A stretch of 64,000 nt of DNA. Source: an uncultured Candidatus Melainabacteria bacterium (GTDB taxonomy: Bacteria; Cyanobacteriota; Vampirovibrionia; Gastranaerophilales; Gastranaerophilaceae). A program made the position numbers and the translations under genes. Location: positions 310,001-374,000 of the forward strand of contig CATLFB010000002.1 of NCBI GenBank assembly GCA_949927415.1, read 5' to 3'. Under the pieces are notes generated by a model. That model saw nothing but the letters and a program-made list of their open reading frames with translations, was not told the DNA's origin and made no database searches. Of the stretch, positions 17,898 to 26,221 are shown one piece after another. Numbering within the stretch: the stretch's first letter is position 1; every line of letters begins with the position of its first letter.

Positions 17898-18455
17898 ATG
17901 AAAAAGACAACAATAATTTTGTTTTTACTGTTATTTTCGTTTTTTACATCGGGTTATAAAAAGCCGGATTATTACACCATTGATTCAGTCAAGAATGCTC
18001 AAATTCATAACAACAAAGGGCTTTATTACGTGCGCGAGAGAATGTATTATCCGGCGATTCAGGAATTCAAAACCGCTATCAGCCTGAATCCGGATACACA
18101 GGCGACGGCGGTTTATTATAATAATTTGGGTGAAGTTTATATGACGGTGGGCGCACCTGATTTGGCGCTTGATTGCTTTGAGCGCGCAATTCTTCAGTAC
18201 AGCCTTAATTTTAATTACTATCTTAACCTTGCGGATTGTTATGCTGAATTGAAGATGACTGATAAAAAATTAAAAGAAACGCTTTCGGATTCTACGCCCC
18301 TGAACCTTGTTATGCGCGGAATTCTTTACGAAAAAACGGGCAATATCAGAGAGGCAATCACAACACTTGATGAATTCACATACAGAGAGCCCGATTTGAT
18401 AATCACGCCATCAGTGAGAGCGCATATTAAAAGCCTTGTGAGAGAAAGGCTTTAG
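17898..18455 (+). CDS. Small secreted TPR protein
   Basis: About 185 residues with an N-terminal hydrophobic signal (KKTTIILFLLLFSFFTSGY). It has two to three TPR motifs: KGLYYVRERMYYPAIQEFKTA near 40, AVYYNNLGEVYMTVGAPDLAL near 72 and FNYYLNLADCYAELKMTDKKL near 108. AAAGGTG precedes the ATG. It is separated from the MBL gene by 131 bases with no clear terminator and may belong to the same unit. A scaffold role is inferred from the repeats only. Confidence 0.72.
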   Translation: MKKTTIILFLLLFSFFTSGYKKPDYYTIDSVKNAQIHNNKGLYYVRERMYYPAIQEFKTAISLNPDTQATAVYYNNLGEVYMTVGAPDLALDCFERAILQYSLNFNYYLNLADCYAELKMTDKKLKETLSDSTPLNLVMRGILYEKTGNIREAITTLDEFTYREPDLIITPSVRAHIKSLVRERL

Positions 18456-18586
18456 ATTTTTTCTCGCAATTTTTTATGCAAAATACAGGATTATAATCTT
18501 AAATCAGCGGGTGCTGAATTTTTTTCATCAAAAATTCCGTTTTCTGTAAAAATTTGGTTTTGTTGGAAAGTTTTTGAAAAATCAGT

Positions 18587-19003
18587 CTAATGTATCTGAA
18601 AAACGCATTTTTCGCAGTGCGCTTTAGGGTGCAAAACAAGATTGTCTTCCAAATCGTACATCCGCTCGACTTTTGTGATTAAATTTGCGCCGCATTTAGG
18701 GCATTTAAGACCGCCTGCGCCGTTCAGAATTAAGTCTTTTAAGCTTTCAATAATTTCATACGATACAAAATCCGTGCTGAAATCTTTTTCATACTTTTTG
18801 ATTTCTTCCGGAAGACATTTCAAGCCCTTTGCCAGATTCTGGCGGACCGTCACCGGCAAAAACAATTCCTTGCCGCTTTCGATTTCTTCTATGATTTCAG
18901 GCAAAAGATTCGTCTTTTTCGCAAGCCCTGTTACCGACAATCCTACCTGTTCTCTTCTTTCCTGTACAAATCTCGCTAATGTTTTCATAACAAAATTATA
19001 CAT
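18587..19003 (-). CDS. XRE-type helix-turn-helix protein with C-terminal zinc ribbon
   Basis: 138 residues. Residues 8-62 form a lambda-repressor-like HTH (RFVQERREQVGLSVTGLAKKTNLLPEII in part, then IESGK). The C-terminus has CPKCGANL near 104 and CEKCVF near 132, a four-Cys zinc ribbon. It is probably a DNA-binding regulator. The first ATG has AAAGGAG eight bases upstream. That ribosome site lies in the 3' arm of a terminator-like hairpin (19005-19043), so translation may be controlled by folding. A second ATG 15 bases inside (MKTLAR) lacks a ribosome site. Confidence 0.7.
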   Translation of the reverse strand: MYNFVMKTLARFVQERREQVGLSVTGLAKKTNLLPEIIEEIESGKELFLPVTVRQNLAKGLKCLPEEIKKYEKDFSTDFVSYEIIESLKDLILNGAGGLKCPKCGANLITKVERMYDLEDNLVLHPKAHCEKCVFQIH

Positions 19004-19004
19004 G

Positions 19005-19043
19005 AAAAAAACTCCTTTATCTAAATGTAAAGGAGTTTTTTTT
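19005..19043 (-). terminator. Terminator-like hairpin that contains the next gene's ribosome site
   Basis: On the minus strand the order is AAAAAAACTCCTTTA, loop, TAAAGGAGTTTTTTT, then C and ATG. It can end transcription from the upstream gene (19070-19963) and hides the AAAGGAG site of the HTH gene in its stem. It is symmetric, so it could also work on the plus strand. Confidence 0.75.
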
Positions 19044-19069
19044 ATATTTTGACGCTTTTTCTTGAAATC

Positions 19070-19963
19070 CTAGTCCGGATCGCCTTTTATGACGTTCCAT
19101 TCTCTCAAATCCCATTCGCTGTTATGCGGGTTTGTAACAGTCACTGCCTGATCAACCATCGCTGATTTGAGTGAGAATCCGTTTGAAAGATTTACAATTC
19201 CGTTTTCTGCGCTCATGAAAAATGCATTTGCATCTTCCCAGTTGCCGGGAGTTGAAAGTGTGCCTTTGGTGAATGCGCCCCAGCTTGATTTGCCTTCTGT
19301 TCCGGCGGGTTTTATGTCGACTTTCGGCTGGAGAATTTTCATTCCTAATTCACGTTTGTCTTCTGACAGGTAAACAAGATGTTTTTCGAATTTTTCGTTT
19401 TTGCCAAGCACAACCCCTTCCGATTCGTCGTCCCATCTGGTTTTGATGACGTTGTAGACTAGAATGCTGCCGTCGCGCGAGCTTGATTTCCCGTTAAGGT
19501 GTCTTTGTACAAGTTCATTGTTTTTTCTGTCGTAGAATGATGTTGAAAGTATGAATTTGCCGTTTCCGGTTGTTTTGATTCCCAAATTGTCGAGGATTTC
19601 TTCTTCTTTTGGCGGAACGTCTGACTTCCAGTCGTCTTTTATGAAGACCGTATCGCCGGGGATTTGAATTGTATCGCGAAGCGTTACTGTATCTCCCGGA
19701 AGCTGGGTTTCGATAAAGATAATCTGCGGAGGAACCGGTGTTGGTACAAGTTCTTTCTGCGTGAATGTATCTGTCGGAATTTCGAAATAGTGATTGTGGA
19801 CATAGTTTTCTTTTTCGCAGCTCTGGTGCATTGGCGCTAATGCTGAAAGGGCAGTTGCTACCATTGCGGCTTTTGCTGCGTTTTTCATTCCGTTTCTTTT
19901 ATTGTTTTCTCCGTTGAAGTTAAGGTGATTCGTTGTAAATGCGTTTAGTGAATTTATTCGCAT
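19070..19963 (-). CDS. Tagged protein of unknown function (lineage-type N-terminus)
   Basis: 297 residues starting MRINSLNAFTTNHLNFNGE, which fits the short N-terminal motif found in several unrelated proteins of this window. A hydrophobic stretch (AAKAAMVATALSALAPM, about residues 28-44) ends in QSCEKE, which resembles a lipoprotein or export signal displaced by the tag. The middle has a proline- and threonine-rich linker (PGDTVTLRDTIQIPGDTVF). The C-terminal part looks like a folded beta-rich domain (GNGKFILSTSFYDRKNNELV). No family recognised. Probably exported. Confidence 0.65.
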   Translation of the reverse strand: MRINSLNAFTTNHLNFNGENNKRNGMKNAAKAAMVATALSALAPMHQSCEKENYVHNHYFEIPTDTFTQKELVPTPVPPQIIFIETQLPGDTVTLRDTIQIPGDTVFIKDDWKSDVPPKEEEILDNLGIKTTGNGKFILSTSFYDRKNNELVQRHLNGKSSSRDGSILVYNVIKTRWDDESEGVVLGKNEKFEKHLVYLSEDKRELGMKILQPKVDIKPAGTEGKSSWGAFTKGTLSTPGNWEDANAFFMSAENGIVNLSNGFSLKSAMVDQAVTVTNPHNSEWDLREWNVIKGDPD

Positions 19964-20144
19964 GATTTTCCCTCCGATTGTTTATTTCGTAATCATATTA
20001 AAGCGCGAAATAATTTTTTTTGCTATGCTTACTCTCTTATCTTAATATATCGTAATAGAGGACATTTGATTTTATAGCTTTCAAAATTTTTCTGACTGCT
20101 TAAGAGAGAAAAATTTTCACTGAAATTTTTCGCAATTCTGACAA

Positions 20145-20175
20145 AATAAAAAGCCCGATTTTTTAATCAGGCTGA
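20145..20175 (-). terminator. Terminator of recA
   Basis: On the minus strand AGCCTGATTAAAAAATCGGGCT is followed by TTTTTATTTTG, 30 bases after the recA stop. Confidence 0.8.
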
Positions 20176-20205
20176 ATTTTGCTATGATAATTTATTTTTA
20201 CGTTA

Positions 20206-21231
20206 TTATTGTTGTGCTAATTTTTCTCTTACAAGAGTTTCTACCTGATTTAAGATGTCAGGATTTTCAGAAAGGAAATCTCTTGCTTTGTCGCGGCCCT
20301 GTCCGAGTTTTTCTTCATTAAAGCTGAACCATGAGCCTGCTTTTTTCACGATGTCAAGGTTAACCGCAACATCCAGAATGTTGCCGATTTTGCAGATGCC
20401 TTTTCCGAAAATAATGTCGAATTCGGCTGTTCTGAAAGGAGGCGCAACCTTGTTTTTCAAAACCCTTACTCTAACGTGGTTTCCGACATCTCCGTCATCC
20501 CCTTTAACGCCTTCTGTGCGTTTGATTTCCATACGTACGGAAGCGTAATATTTCAAAGCGTTTCCGCCTGTTGTTGTTTCAGGGTTTCCGTACATAACGC
20601 CGATTTTCATACGAAGCTGGTTGATGAAAATAACTGTTGTGTTTGTTTTTCCGATAACACCTGTCAATTTTCTCAAAGCTTTACTCATCAAACGAGCTTG
20701 AAGCCCCATTTGCTGATCTTCCATAGAACCTTCGATTTCAGCTTTCGGAACAAGAGCCGCAACCGAATCCACGACAACCACGTCGACTGCGCCTGAGCGA
20801 ACCAATTCTTCCGTGATATCAAGAGCCTGCTCGCCTGTGTCAGGCTGTGAAATCAGCAAATCGTCAACCTGAACGCCTAAATTTCTTGCATATTCAGGGT
20901 CAAGCGCATGTTCAGCGTCGACAAATGCAGCGATTCCGCCGCGTTTTTGGCATTCTGCAACAATGTGCTGCGCAAGTGTTGTTTTACCGGAACTTTCGGG
21001 ACCGTAAATCTCGATGATACGACCGCGCGGGATTCCGCCGATACCAAGCGCAACGTCAAGCGCTAATGACCCTGTCGGGATTGCGTCGACGTTTACGGTT
21101 GACTTGTCGCCAAGTTTCATGATTGAACCTTTGCCGAAGTCTTTTTCAATTTTTTCTATCGCAAGTTTTAACGCCTTGCTTCTTTCATCAGTATTTGACG
21201 GTGTACTTATTTCTTTTTCCTTTGCAGCCAT
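20206..21231 (-). CDS. recA: Recombinase RecA
   Basis: A 341-residue DNA-dependent ATPase that forms filaments on single-stranded DNA, drives strand exchange and triggers LexA self-cleavage. Seen: [17 protein letters not shown] near 24, Walker [15 protein letters not shown] near 68, [11 protein letters not shown] near 120, [17 protein letters not shown] near 142, and the L2 region [24 protein letters not shown] near 195-218. Length is standard. The C-terminus ([12 protein letters not shown]) is less acidic than in E. coli. A clear terminator follows. Confidence 0.97.
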   Translation of the reverse strand: MAAKEKEISTPSNTDERSKALKLAIEKIEKDFGKGSIMKLGDKSTVNVDAIPTGSLALDVALGIGGIPRGRIIEIYGPESSGKTTLAQHIVAECQKRGGIAAFVDAEHALDPEYARNLGVQVDDLLISQPDTGEQALDITEELVRSGAVDVVVVDSVAALVPKAEIEGSMEDQQMGLQARLMSKALRKLTGVIGKTNTTVIFINQLRMKIGVMYGNPETTTGGNALKYYASVRMEIKRTEGVKGDDGDVGNHVRVRVLKNKVAPPFRTAEFDIIFGKGICKIGNILDVAVNLDIVKKAGSWFSFNEEKLGQGRDKARDFLSENPDILNQVETLVREKLAQQ

Positions 21232-21355
21232 TGTTTGTTCCTTGATTTATAACTTCTAAAATCCGTTTTTGACGGATAAATTTGATTTCAATTTTAATAT
21301 CAACGAAAAAGCACGCTGATATTATTCTTTAATCGGATAACAGTTTAAAAAACGC

Positions 21356-21898
21356 TTAATCCCAGATGCTGCGTTCTTTTTTTCTGTACATGCCAAGACC
21401 GACATGCTTGAAGCTGTTAACGTCATTTTTAAGCTGGTAGATTTCTTTGTTAAGGTCGATAATTTTTTGTCTTAAAGTTTCGTTGTCAGTTTTGCAGCGG
21501 ATAAGTTCTACAACAACTTCATCCATGCCTTCAAGTTTTTCGTCGATAACTTTTGCAATTCTGTCGCTTAATTTAGTTTCCATTTCTTTAAGCGAAGAGA
21601 GAATATTTCTGATTGCAGAATCAGGTTTTTGCGAAACTGCTGCATTTGCGGCAGTTGAAATTGCAATTGCATTCACGGCTTGTTTTTTCGCCTGAAGTTT
21701 TCTCAAATTGCGAACTTCGTCGTATGAAAAATATGTTTGACCTTTAGTATTTTTTTTAGGAAGGATTGAAGCTCTTTTGCAGAGTTCAACGATTTCCTTG
21801 TTGTCAGCATTAAGAATAGCTCTTACCTGCTGCGGTGATAAAGTTTTTTCTTTAACCTCTTCTTTTAACATATCAATATTGTTCCTCAAATTTCCCAA
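21356..21898 (-). CDS. MerR-like HTH protein with long coiled coil
   Basis: 180 residues. The N-terminal half (about 18-68) reads LSPQQVRAILNADNKEIVELCKR with SYDEVRNLRKL, a winged-helix/MerR-like DNA-binding pattern. Residues about 95-165 form a coiled coil (SLKEMETKLSDRIAKVIDEKL, then ETLRQKIIDLNKEIYQLKN). The tail GLGMYRKKERSIWD is basic and aromatic. It could be a DNA-binding or cell-architecture protein. No operon partner: recA lies 125 bases downstream and the divergent secreted-protein genes upstream. Confidence 0.65.
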   Translation of the reverse strand: MGNLRNNIDMLKEEVKEKTLSPQQVRAILNADNKEIVELCKRASILPKKNTKGQTYFSYDEVRNLRKLQAKKQAVNAIAISTAANAAVSQKPDSAIRNILSSLKEMETKLSDRIAKVIDEKLEGMDEVVVELIRCKTDNETLRQKIIDLNKEIYQLKNDVNSFKHVGLGMYRKKERSIWD

Positions 21899-22000
21899 TT
21901 ATATTTTATTATAGTTTCAAAAAAAGAACAAATTATTTCACAATCTTGTAACATCACTTAATATAAAATTTTTGAATTTTGAAAATAATTCGTTAAAAAC

Positions 22001-22029
22001 TTGCACAAGGAAATGTTTACTATTATAAT
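22001..22029 (+). promoter_or_regulatory. Promoter of the TonB-C-like gene cluster
   Basis: TTGCAC at 22001-22006 and TATAAT at 22024-22029 with 17-base spacing, 27 bases before the first ATG of the cluster. Confidence 0.65.
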
Positions 22030-22056
22030 GTTAAAAGATAATTAAGAGGGTTAGAT

Positions 22057-22824
22057 ATGAAAAAGAAATTATTAATTTTAGCGATGTGCTTATTCAGCGC
22101 CCTGTCTGCAAATGCGGCAAACTGGGTTGCACTTGACGGCGGAAGCGACGATGCTCAGGTATTTATTGATACCGAATCAATAAAGTTTATTAAAGCAGAT
22201 ACTTGCACGTACGCACTTCTTCACAAAAAAGGCAATGAGGCGGCAAAAGCTGTTTATATTAAATCGAATTATTCAAATGATACTGCCGGAATTATAAGAG
22301 TTGAAGATTTCTCTGAAGAAACTTACAATCCGGGATTTTACAGCAAACACACTTCTGCATTTATGAAAGATGCGATGTCTAATTCTTTGCTGAATGCGGC
22401 TCACAATTTTGCGCTTTCTACATACAGTGATAATTTTGCGGCCGGTTCATCATCTGAGTTTGGCATAACTAATCTTAAAAATGTCAGCAATTATCTTCCG
22501 GATAATGCAAAATTAGGCTTAAGTGATGAAGAATACAACGCTTATGTTGACGGTATCAAATCAGCACTTTTTGAGAACTGGAAGACTAGCGTTCACACAG
22601 TTTTTACAGATATAAATCTTGTTATAAGCGTTAATTCTGACGGAAGTTTTAACGGATACAGAATTCTTAAATCAACAGGCGACGACAGGGCTAAAAGAGC
22701 GGCTATTGCTGCTGTAAATCTTTCTGCACCGTTTACACCGTTTCCTGACAATGCAGGTTATATGAGAACTGTTAATATTCCGGTTACTTTTGAACAAAAA
22801 TTCTTTAAAAAACGCGTAAAATAA
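22057..22824 (+). CDS. Secreted protein with C-terminal TonB-C-like domain, member 1
   Basis: 255 residues. Signal peptide KKKLLILAMCLFSALSANA. The first half (NWVALDGGSDDAQVFIDTESIKF) resembles the surface-adhesin-like WxxL fold seen in bacterial secreted proteins. The last 95 residues (EEYNAYVDGIKSALFENWK, then VISVNSDGSFNGYRILKSTGD and ALAAV-type end) match the TonB C-terminal layout. There is no N-terminal TonB anchor or Pro-rich spacer, so it is not a normal TonB. It starts a run of three similar genes. Confidence 0.75.
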   Translation: MKKKLLILAMCLFSALSANAANWVALDGGSDDAQVFIDTESIKFIKADTCTYALLHKKGNEAAKAVYIKSNYSNDTAGIIRVEDFSEETYNPGFYSKHTSAFMKDAMSNSLLNAAHNFALSTYSDNFAAGSSSEFGITNLKNVSNYLPDNAKLGLSDEEYNAYVDGIKSALFENWKTSVHTVFTDINLVISVNSDGSFNGYRILKSTGDDRAKRAAIAAVNLSAPFTPFPDNAGYMRTVNIPVTFEQKFFKKRVK

Positions 22825-22833
22825 TTTTATTTC

Positions 22834-22875
22834 AGGAAATCACCATTTGAAAAAGTGATTTCCTTTTCGGTTTTA
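22834..22875 (+). terminator. Hairpin between the first two TonB-C-like genes
   Basis: GGAAATCAC-CATTTGAAAAA-GTGATTTCC followed by TTTTCGGTTTT. The stem is strong and the T-run is imperfect, so it may attenuate and not fully stop transcription. Confidence 0.7.
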
Positions 22876-22890
22876 TAATGAGGATGTTTT

Positions 22891-23652
22891 ATGATTAAGA
22901 AAATTGCCCTTTTGAGCATTATTTTACTATCCATGAATTCTGCGGTTTTTGCAGCAGACTGGATTCGGCTGAATATTACAAACACAGCACGATACATTTA
23001 TCTTGACCATGATTCTATATTTAGAGATGAAAACAATTTGTATTATGTAATCAGATTCAAAGATGATTCCGGAAGCCAGAAGCTTGCCTATATCAAGTAT
23101 AACGCGGATGATGATAAGGTTGGAATTGTGAAAATGAAAGATTACAGTTCTGATAAATACGTTTCAGAAAAATATTGGAAACATTCTTTTGTAACTATGA
23201 AAAAAGTTGATGACAATTCTTTTTTCAACAGTATAAATAATTTTGTAAAAGATGATAAAATGGTGAAAACGCTTTTCACAACGCGCGAACTTCGCCAGCA
23301 GTCTACAGCAACGACAAACAATGAGTTGATAAAAAAATACAATGAAAAATATCCCGGAATGGGTGAATACATCGCCTCAGTTGAGATGAAAGTCAAAAAG
23401 AACTGGAAACTTCCGGTTACAAATAATGGCGGAGTGGCGAAAGTTCAGTTCAAAATAAACCGTGAAGGAAAACTTCTCTCATGTGATATTAAGCAGAGTT
23501 CAGGGAATAAAGATAATGACAACAGTGCATTGGCGGCTGTAAAAAATACGGAACCGTTTGAGCGTTTTCCTGATACTGCGGCAAAGGATTTGAAAGAAAT
23601 CAATATCCTTATGACCTTTGACTATTATGTTCTGGACGTAAATAAAAAATAG
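22891..23652 (+). CDS. Secreted protein with C-terminal TonB-C-like domain, member 2
   Basis: 253 residues with signal peptide KKIALLSIILLSMNSAVFA. The same two-part plan as the upstream gene: a beta-rich first half (DWIRLNITNTARYIYLDHDS), then a TonB-C-like end (EYIASVEMKVKKNWKLPVTN, VQFKINREGKLLSCDIKQSSG, AVKNTEPFERFPD). The pattern matches TonB C-terminal domains, where this fold binds outer-membrane receptors, but the usual anchor is missing. It probably arose by tandem duplication of its neighbour. Confidence 0.75.
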   Translation: MIKKIALLSIILLSMNSAVFAADWIRLNITNTARYIYLDHDSIFRDENNLYYVIRFKDDSGSQKLAYIKYNADDDKVGIVKMKDYSSDKYVSEKYWKHSFVTMKKVDDNSFFNSINNFVKDDKMVKTLFTTRELRQQSTATTNNELIKKYNEKYPGMGEYIASVEMKVKKNWKLPVTNNGGVAKVQFKINREGKLLSCDIKQSSGNKDNDNSALAAVKNTEPFERFPDTAAKDLKEINILMTFDYYVLDVNKK

Positions 23653-23663
23653 AAAGAAAATTT

Positions 23664-24161
23664 ATGATAAAAAAAATATTAATCTTATTTGCAATGTTTT
23701 TAATGTTTGCGGGCGGTGCGTTTGCGTTTGATTTGTCGGATGCGCAGATTCTGGCATCCGGTTTGAATTCAAACCCGCAAACCCAGCAGTATTCTCTGAA
23801 AGTTGCGCAAAAGATTATCTCAAATTTTGTTATGCCTCAGACTGATGAAAATCTTGCGACGCTTGTCGTATTTGAAGTCGACACAAACGGAAAGCTGAAG
23901 AAATATGAGATTACACAATCTTCCGGCAGTAAAGACTTTGATGACAGGGTTATTGCTGCCATAAAAAAATCTTCTCCGTATCCGGTGCCGCAATTTGAGG
24001 GGGCTGAAGAATTTGCCATTGTTTTGAATATGGATTTGTCAATTATAAGGCTTATCAAAATGCTCTCAAACGGAAATCTTGATATGAAGGATTTGCCTGT
24101 AACGCCGGAAGTTAAACAGCCTGCAGGCAAAAAGTTCGTGAATCCGTACGATTATGAATAA
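23664..24161 (+). CDS. Short secreted TonB-C-like protein, member 3
   Basis: 165 residues with signal peptide KKILILFAMFLMFAGGAFA. It has only the TonB-C-like half (VVFEVDTNGKLKKYEITQSSG, DFDDRVIAAIKKSSPYP) and lacks the beta-rich first half of its two upstream neighbours. It follows the second by 11 bases, in the same transcription unit. The tail has an added linker (LPVTPEVKQPAGKKFVNPYDYE). The C-terminal domain of the large protein at 55607-58429 is similar. Confidence 0.72.
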   Translation: MIKKILILFAMFLMFAGGAFAFDLSDAQILASGLNSNPQTQQYSLKVAQKIISNFVMPQTDENLATLVVFEVDTNGKLKKYEITQSSGSKDFDDRVIAAIKKSSPYPVPQFEGAEEFAIVLNMDLSIIRLIKMLSNGNLDMKDLPVTPEVKQPAGKKFVNPYDYE

Positions 24162-24196
24162 TTTTTGTCGACGTGATTTAGGATTAAATTCCGCAT

Positions 24197-24227
24197 AAAA
24201 AAAGAGCCTTTTAAAAGACTCTTTTTT
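24197..24227. terminator. Bidirectional terminator between convergent genes
   Basis: AAAAAAAGAGCC-TTTTAAAA-GACTCTTTTTT, symmetric. It lies between the TonB-C-like cluster (plus) and rpmB (minus) and can serve both. Confidence 0.85.
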
Positions 24228-24244
24228 AGTTGTTTGTTCAAACC

Positions 24245-24436
24245 TTAAACAGCTTTTTGAACTTTGCCTGCTCTCAAACAAGATGTGCAAACTTTGATTC
24301 TTTTAGTTGTGCCGTTAACGCAAACTTTTACAGACTGCAAGTTCGGCAATTGACGGTGCACGATTTGTTTATGAGAGAAAGTTAATTTCGCTGCTTTAAT
24401 CGGTTCTTTTCCACATACATCACATTTTTTAGACAT
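24245..24436 (-). CDS. rpmB: Ribosomal protein bL28
   Basis: 63 residues of the large-subunit protein bL28. Seen: N-terminal KKCDVCGKEP, HKQIVHRQLPNLQSVKV and C-terminal KRIKVCTSCLRAGKV. The two CxxC pairs show the zinc-binding (C+) form. Length is standard. It is a monocistronic gene with the shared terminator 18 bases downstream. Confidence 0.96.
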   Translation of the reverse strand: MSKKCDVCGKEPIKAAKLTFSHKQIVHRQLPNLQSVKVCVNGTTKRIKVCTSCLRAGKVQKAV

Positions 24437-24575
24437 AATAAATTTTCCTTTTCTAGCTAGTTGTGTAATATTATAATATATTAAAAATCAAATAAATCAA
24501 GTGTCATGTTAAATTTAATTACGAACGTGTTCATGATACAATGTTTACAGAGATAGTTGTAAAGGTTTTTAAGAG

Positions 24576-25232
24576 ATGAAATTTAGCGCGATAATAACGG
24601 CCGGGGGAACTTCTTCAAGATTCGGAAATAAAAACAAGCTGCTTGAAAAAATTTATGATAAAGAGGTTATAAAATACACCCTTGACGCGTTTGAAGCCTC
24701 AAATGTCGATGAAATTATTATTTGTTCTCACATTTCGATTATGCAGGAATTGAAAGAATTGTTCGCCAACTACAAAAAAGTCAAAATCACAGAAGGCGGA
24801 CAAACCCGTCAAAAATCAGTTTACAAAGGCCTTCTCGCCTCCTTCGGTTGTGATTACGTCATAATTCATGACGGCGCGCGCCCGATGGTTTCCGTTGAAA
24901 TGATTAACAACTGTATCGAAATGGTAAAAGATATGCGCGCTCTGACTGTTGCCACAAAAACAATTGATACAATAAAAGAAGTTGAAAACGGCAGAATTGT
25001 CAGGACAATTGACCGCGCAAAGCTTTACAATACGCAGACCCCGCAGGCTTTTGAATATGATTTAATCAAAAGAGCGCATGAAAAACTTATGGACAGAAAT
25101 TTTACTGACGATGCCGGAATGCTTGAAGAACTCGGTGAAACAGTATACATTCTTGACGGAAGTTACAGAAATATTAAAATCACAACCCAGATTGATATAG
25201 AAACAGCTAAAATATATTTAAAACAAATGTAA
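24576..25232 (+). CDS. ispD: 2-C-methyl-D-erythritol 4-phosphate cytidylyltransferase
   Basis: A 218-residue enzyme of the non-mevalonate isoprenoid pathway. It transfers CMP from CTP to methylerythritol phosphate. Seen: the nucleotide-binding start SAIITAGGTSSRFGNKNK, GGQTRQKSVYKGL near 76, the VIIHDGARPMVSVE motif near 92, and RTIDRAKLYNTQTPQAF near 146, all standard IspD landmarks. Length is typical. It supports MEP-pathway isoprenoid synthesis, feeding menaquinone and undecaprenyl phosphate used by genes elsewhere in the window. Confidence 0.95.
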   Translation: MKFSAIITAGGTSSRFGNKNKLLEKIYDKEVIKYTLDAFEASNVDEIIICSHISIMQELKELFANYKKVKITEGGQTRQKSVYKGLLASFGCDYVIIHDGARPMVSVEMINNCIEMVKDMRALTVATKTIDTIKEVENGRIVRTIDRAKLYNTQTPQAFEYDLIKRAHEKLMDRNFTDDAGMLEELGETVYILDGSYRNIKITTQIDIETAKIYLKQM

Positions 25233-25245
25233 AATATTTTACGAC

Positions 25246-25274
25246 TTGTTACAATTCGGAATTTCATTTATAAT
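25246..25274 (+). promoter_or_regulatory. Promoter of pilin-like gene 1
   Basis: TTGTTA at 25246-25251 and TATAAT at 25269-25274 with 17-base spacing. It lies 33 bases before the ATG of the poly-G pilin gene, which has AAGGAG as its ribosome site. Confidence 0.65.
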
Positions 25275-25307
25275 CAATTTGTACAACTTTAAAATAAGGA
25301 GCAACGT

Positions 25308-26136
25308 ATGAAAAAGTACATTATCACTGAATTTCAGGGGGGGGGGGGCAACTAAGAAGCACACCTCTCAAAGGTTTGAGGAAAATTTAGCCGCAAAAAA
25401 TCTTTCACTATGGCGCACTGCCATTTTTGATTTTTTAGAAAGATTTGAAAAACATCCGGCATTTACTCTGGCAGAAGTTCTTATAACTCTGGGGATTATA
25501 GGAATAGTTGCGGCGATGACTTTACCCGCGATTATCGGCAACAGCAAAAAAGTCGAAGCGTCTTCAAGATTGAAAAAATTCAGTTCATCTATGTCGCAGG
25601 CGCTTTTAATGGCGCAGATTGAAAATGGCGATATGAACGATTGGGAATATGGCGGGAAGACAGTAACAGATGAAGATGGAAATCATGATTATGAAGCAAA
25701 CGGCAAAATAACAAAAGATTTTTTCATGAGATACTTGGCTAAATATTTTAACTATACAACAATTCTCGACGGAAAAAATGCTATTCTTGATGATGACGGT
25801 GAAATTCAGACACCTGCAAATAATACAACGATTTATTTTGAAGATAGTTCTCAGTTAATAATTTTTAATGGCAATTGTATGGATTTAATTTTTGATGTAA
25901 ACGGTGATAACAGGCCGAATTTGAGTGGGCGGGACCGATTTCGATTTCTTTTTTGTCCTTTAAAAAATTATCGGGCAAGAAATTGCGGGAATACTGCATT
26001 TTGTTCTTACATGGCCCAACTTTACAAAACTCGCGAATCTGCACTTGCCGCATGCAAAGTCAATGCTGTAACTTGTGCGCGGCTTCTGGAAATCGACAAT
26101 TGGGAATTTAAAAAAGATTATCCTTACAAGTTGTAA
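25308..26136 (+). CDS. Prepilin-like protein 1, interrupted by a 12-G tract (off phase)
   Basis: The SD-supported ATG at 25308 (AAGGAG upstream) reads MKKYIITEFQGGGG then AAC TAA, so translation stops after 15 codons. The pilin body is in another frame: after the tract it reads KKHTSQRFEE, then FTLAEVLITLGIIGIVAAMT, a class III signal region, and a C-terminal domain ending near 26136 with several cysteines (CSYMAQLY, ACKVNAVTC). One G fewer (11) or two more (14) joins the frames. In that state the leader is about 51 residues, longer than normal, with Ala before the cleavage Phe. No in-frame ATG, GTG or TTG lies between tract and pilin domain. A downstream-only start (ATG 25516) would cut the signal region. 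Confidence 0.75.
25337..25348 (+). repeat. Poly-G tract (12 G) in pilin-like gene 1
   Basis: A run of 12 G directly after ATTTCA in an AT-rich genome. It lies in the coding start of the pilin gene, ten codons after the ATG, so a one-base change in length switches the reading frame. Confidence 0.95.
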
Positions 26137-26164
26137 AAATTTTTGAGCGCAAGGAAGTTTTAAT

Positions 26165-26207
26165 AAAAACCGCAGCTACAAATCTTCAATGCACCTGCGG
26201 TTTTTAT
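26165..26207. terminator. Terminator after pilin-like gene 1
   Basis: AAAAACCGCAG...CTGCGGTTTTTATT with a loop of about 19 bases. It is symmetric and can also serve the convergent gene at 26222. Confidence 0.8.
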
Positions 26208-26221
26208 TTCAATAATGAAAT

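Noticed and set aside
22057-24161. Annotating the TonB-C-like proteins as TonB
   Set aside because: No N-terminal anchor, no Pro-rich spacer and no ExbB/ExbD neighbours.
25516-26136. ATG 25516 and ATG 37285 as real pilin starts
   Set aside because: Both lie after the FTLAEVL signal core that must be part of a prepilin, and neither has a ribosome site.
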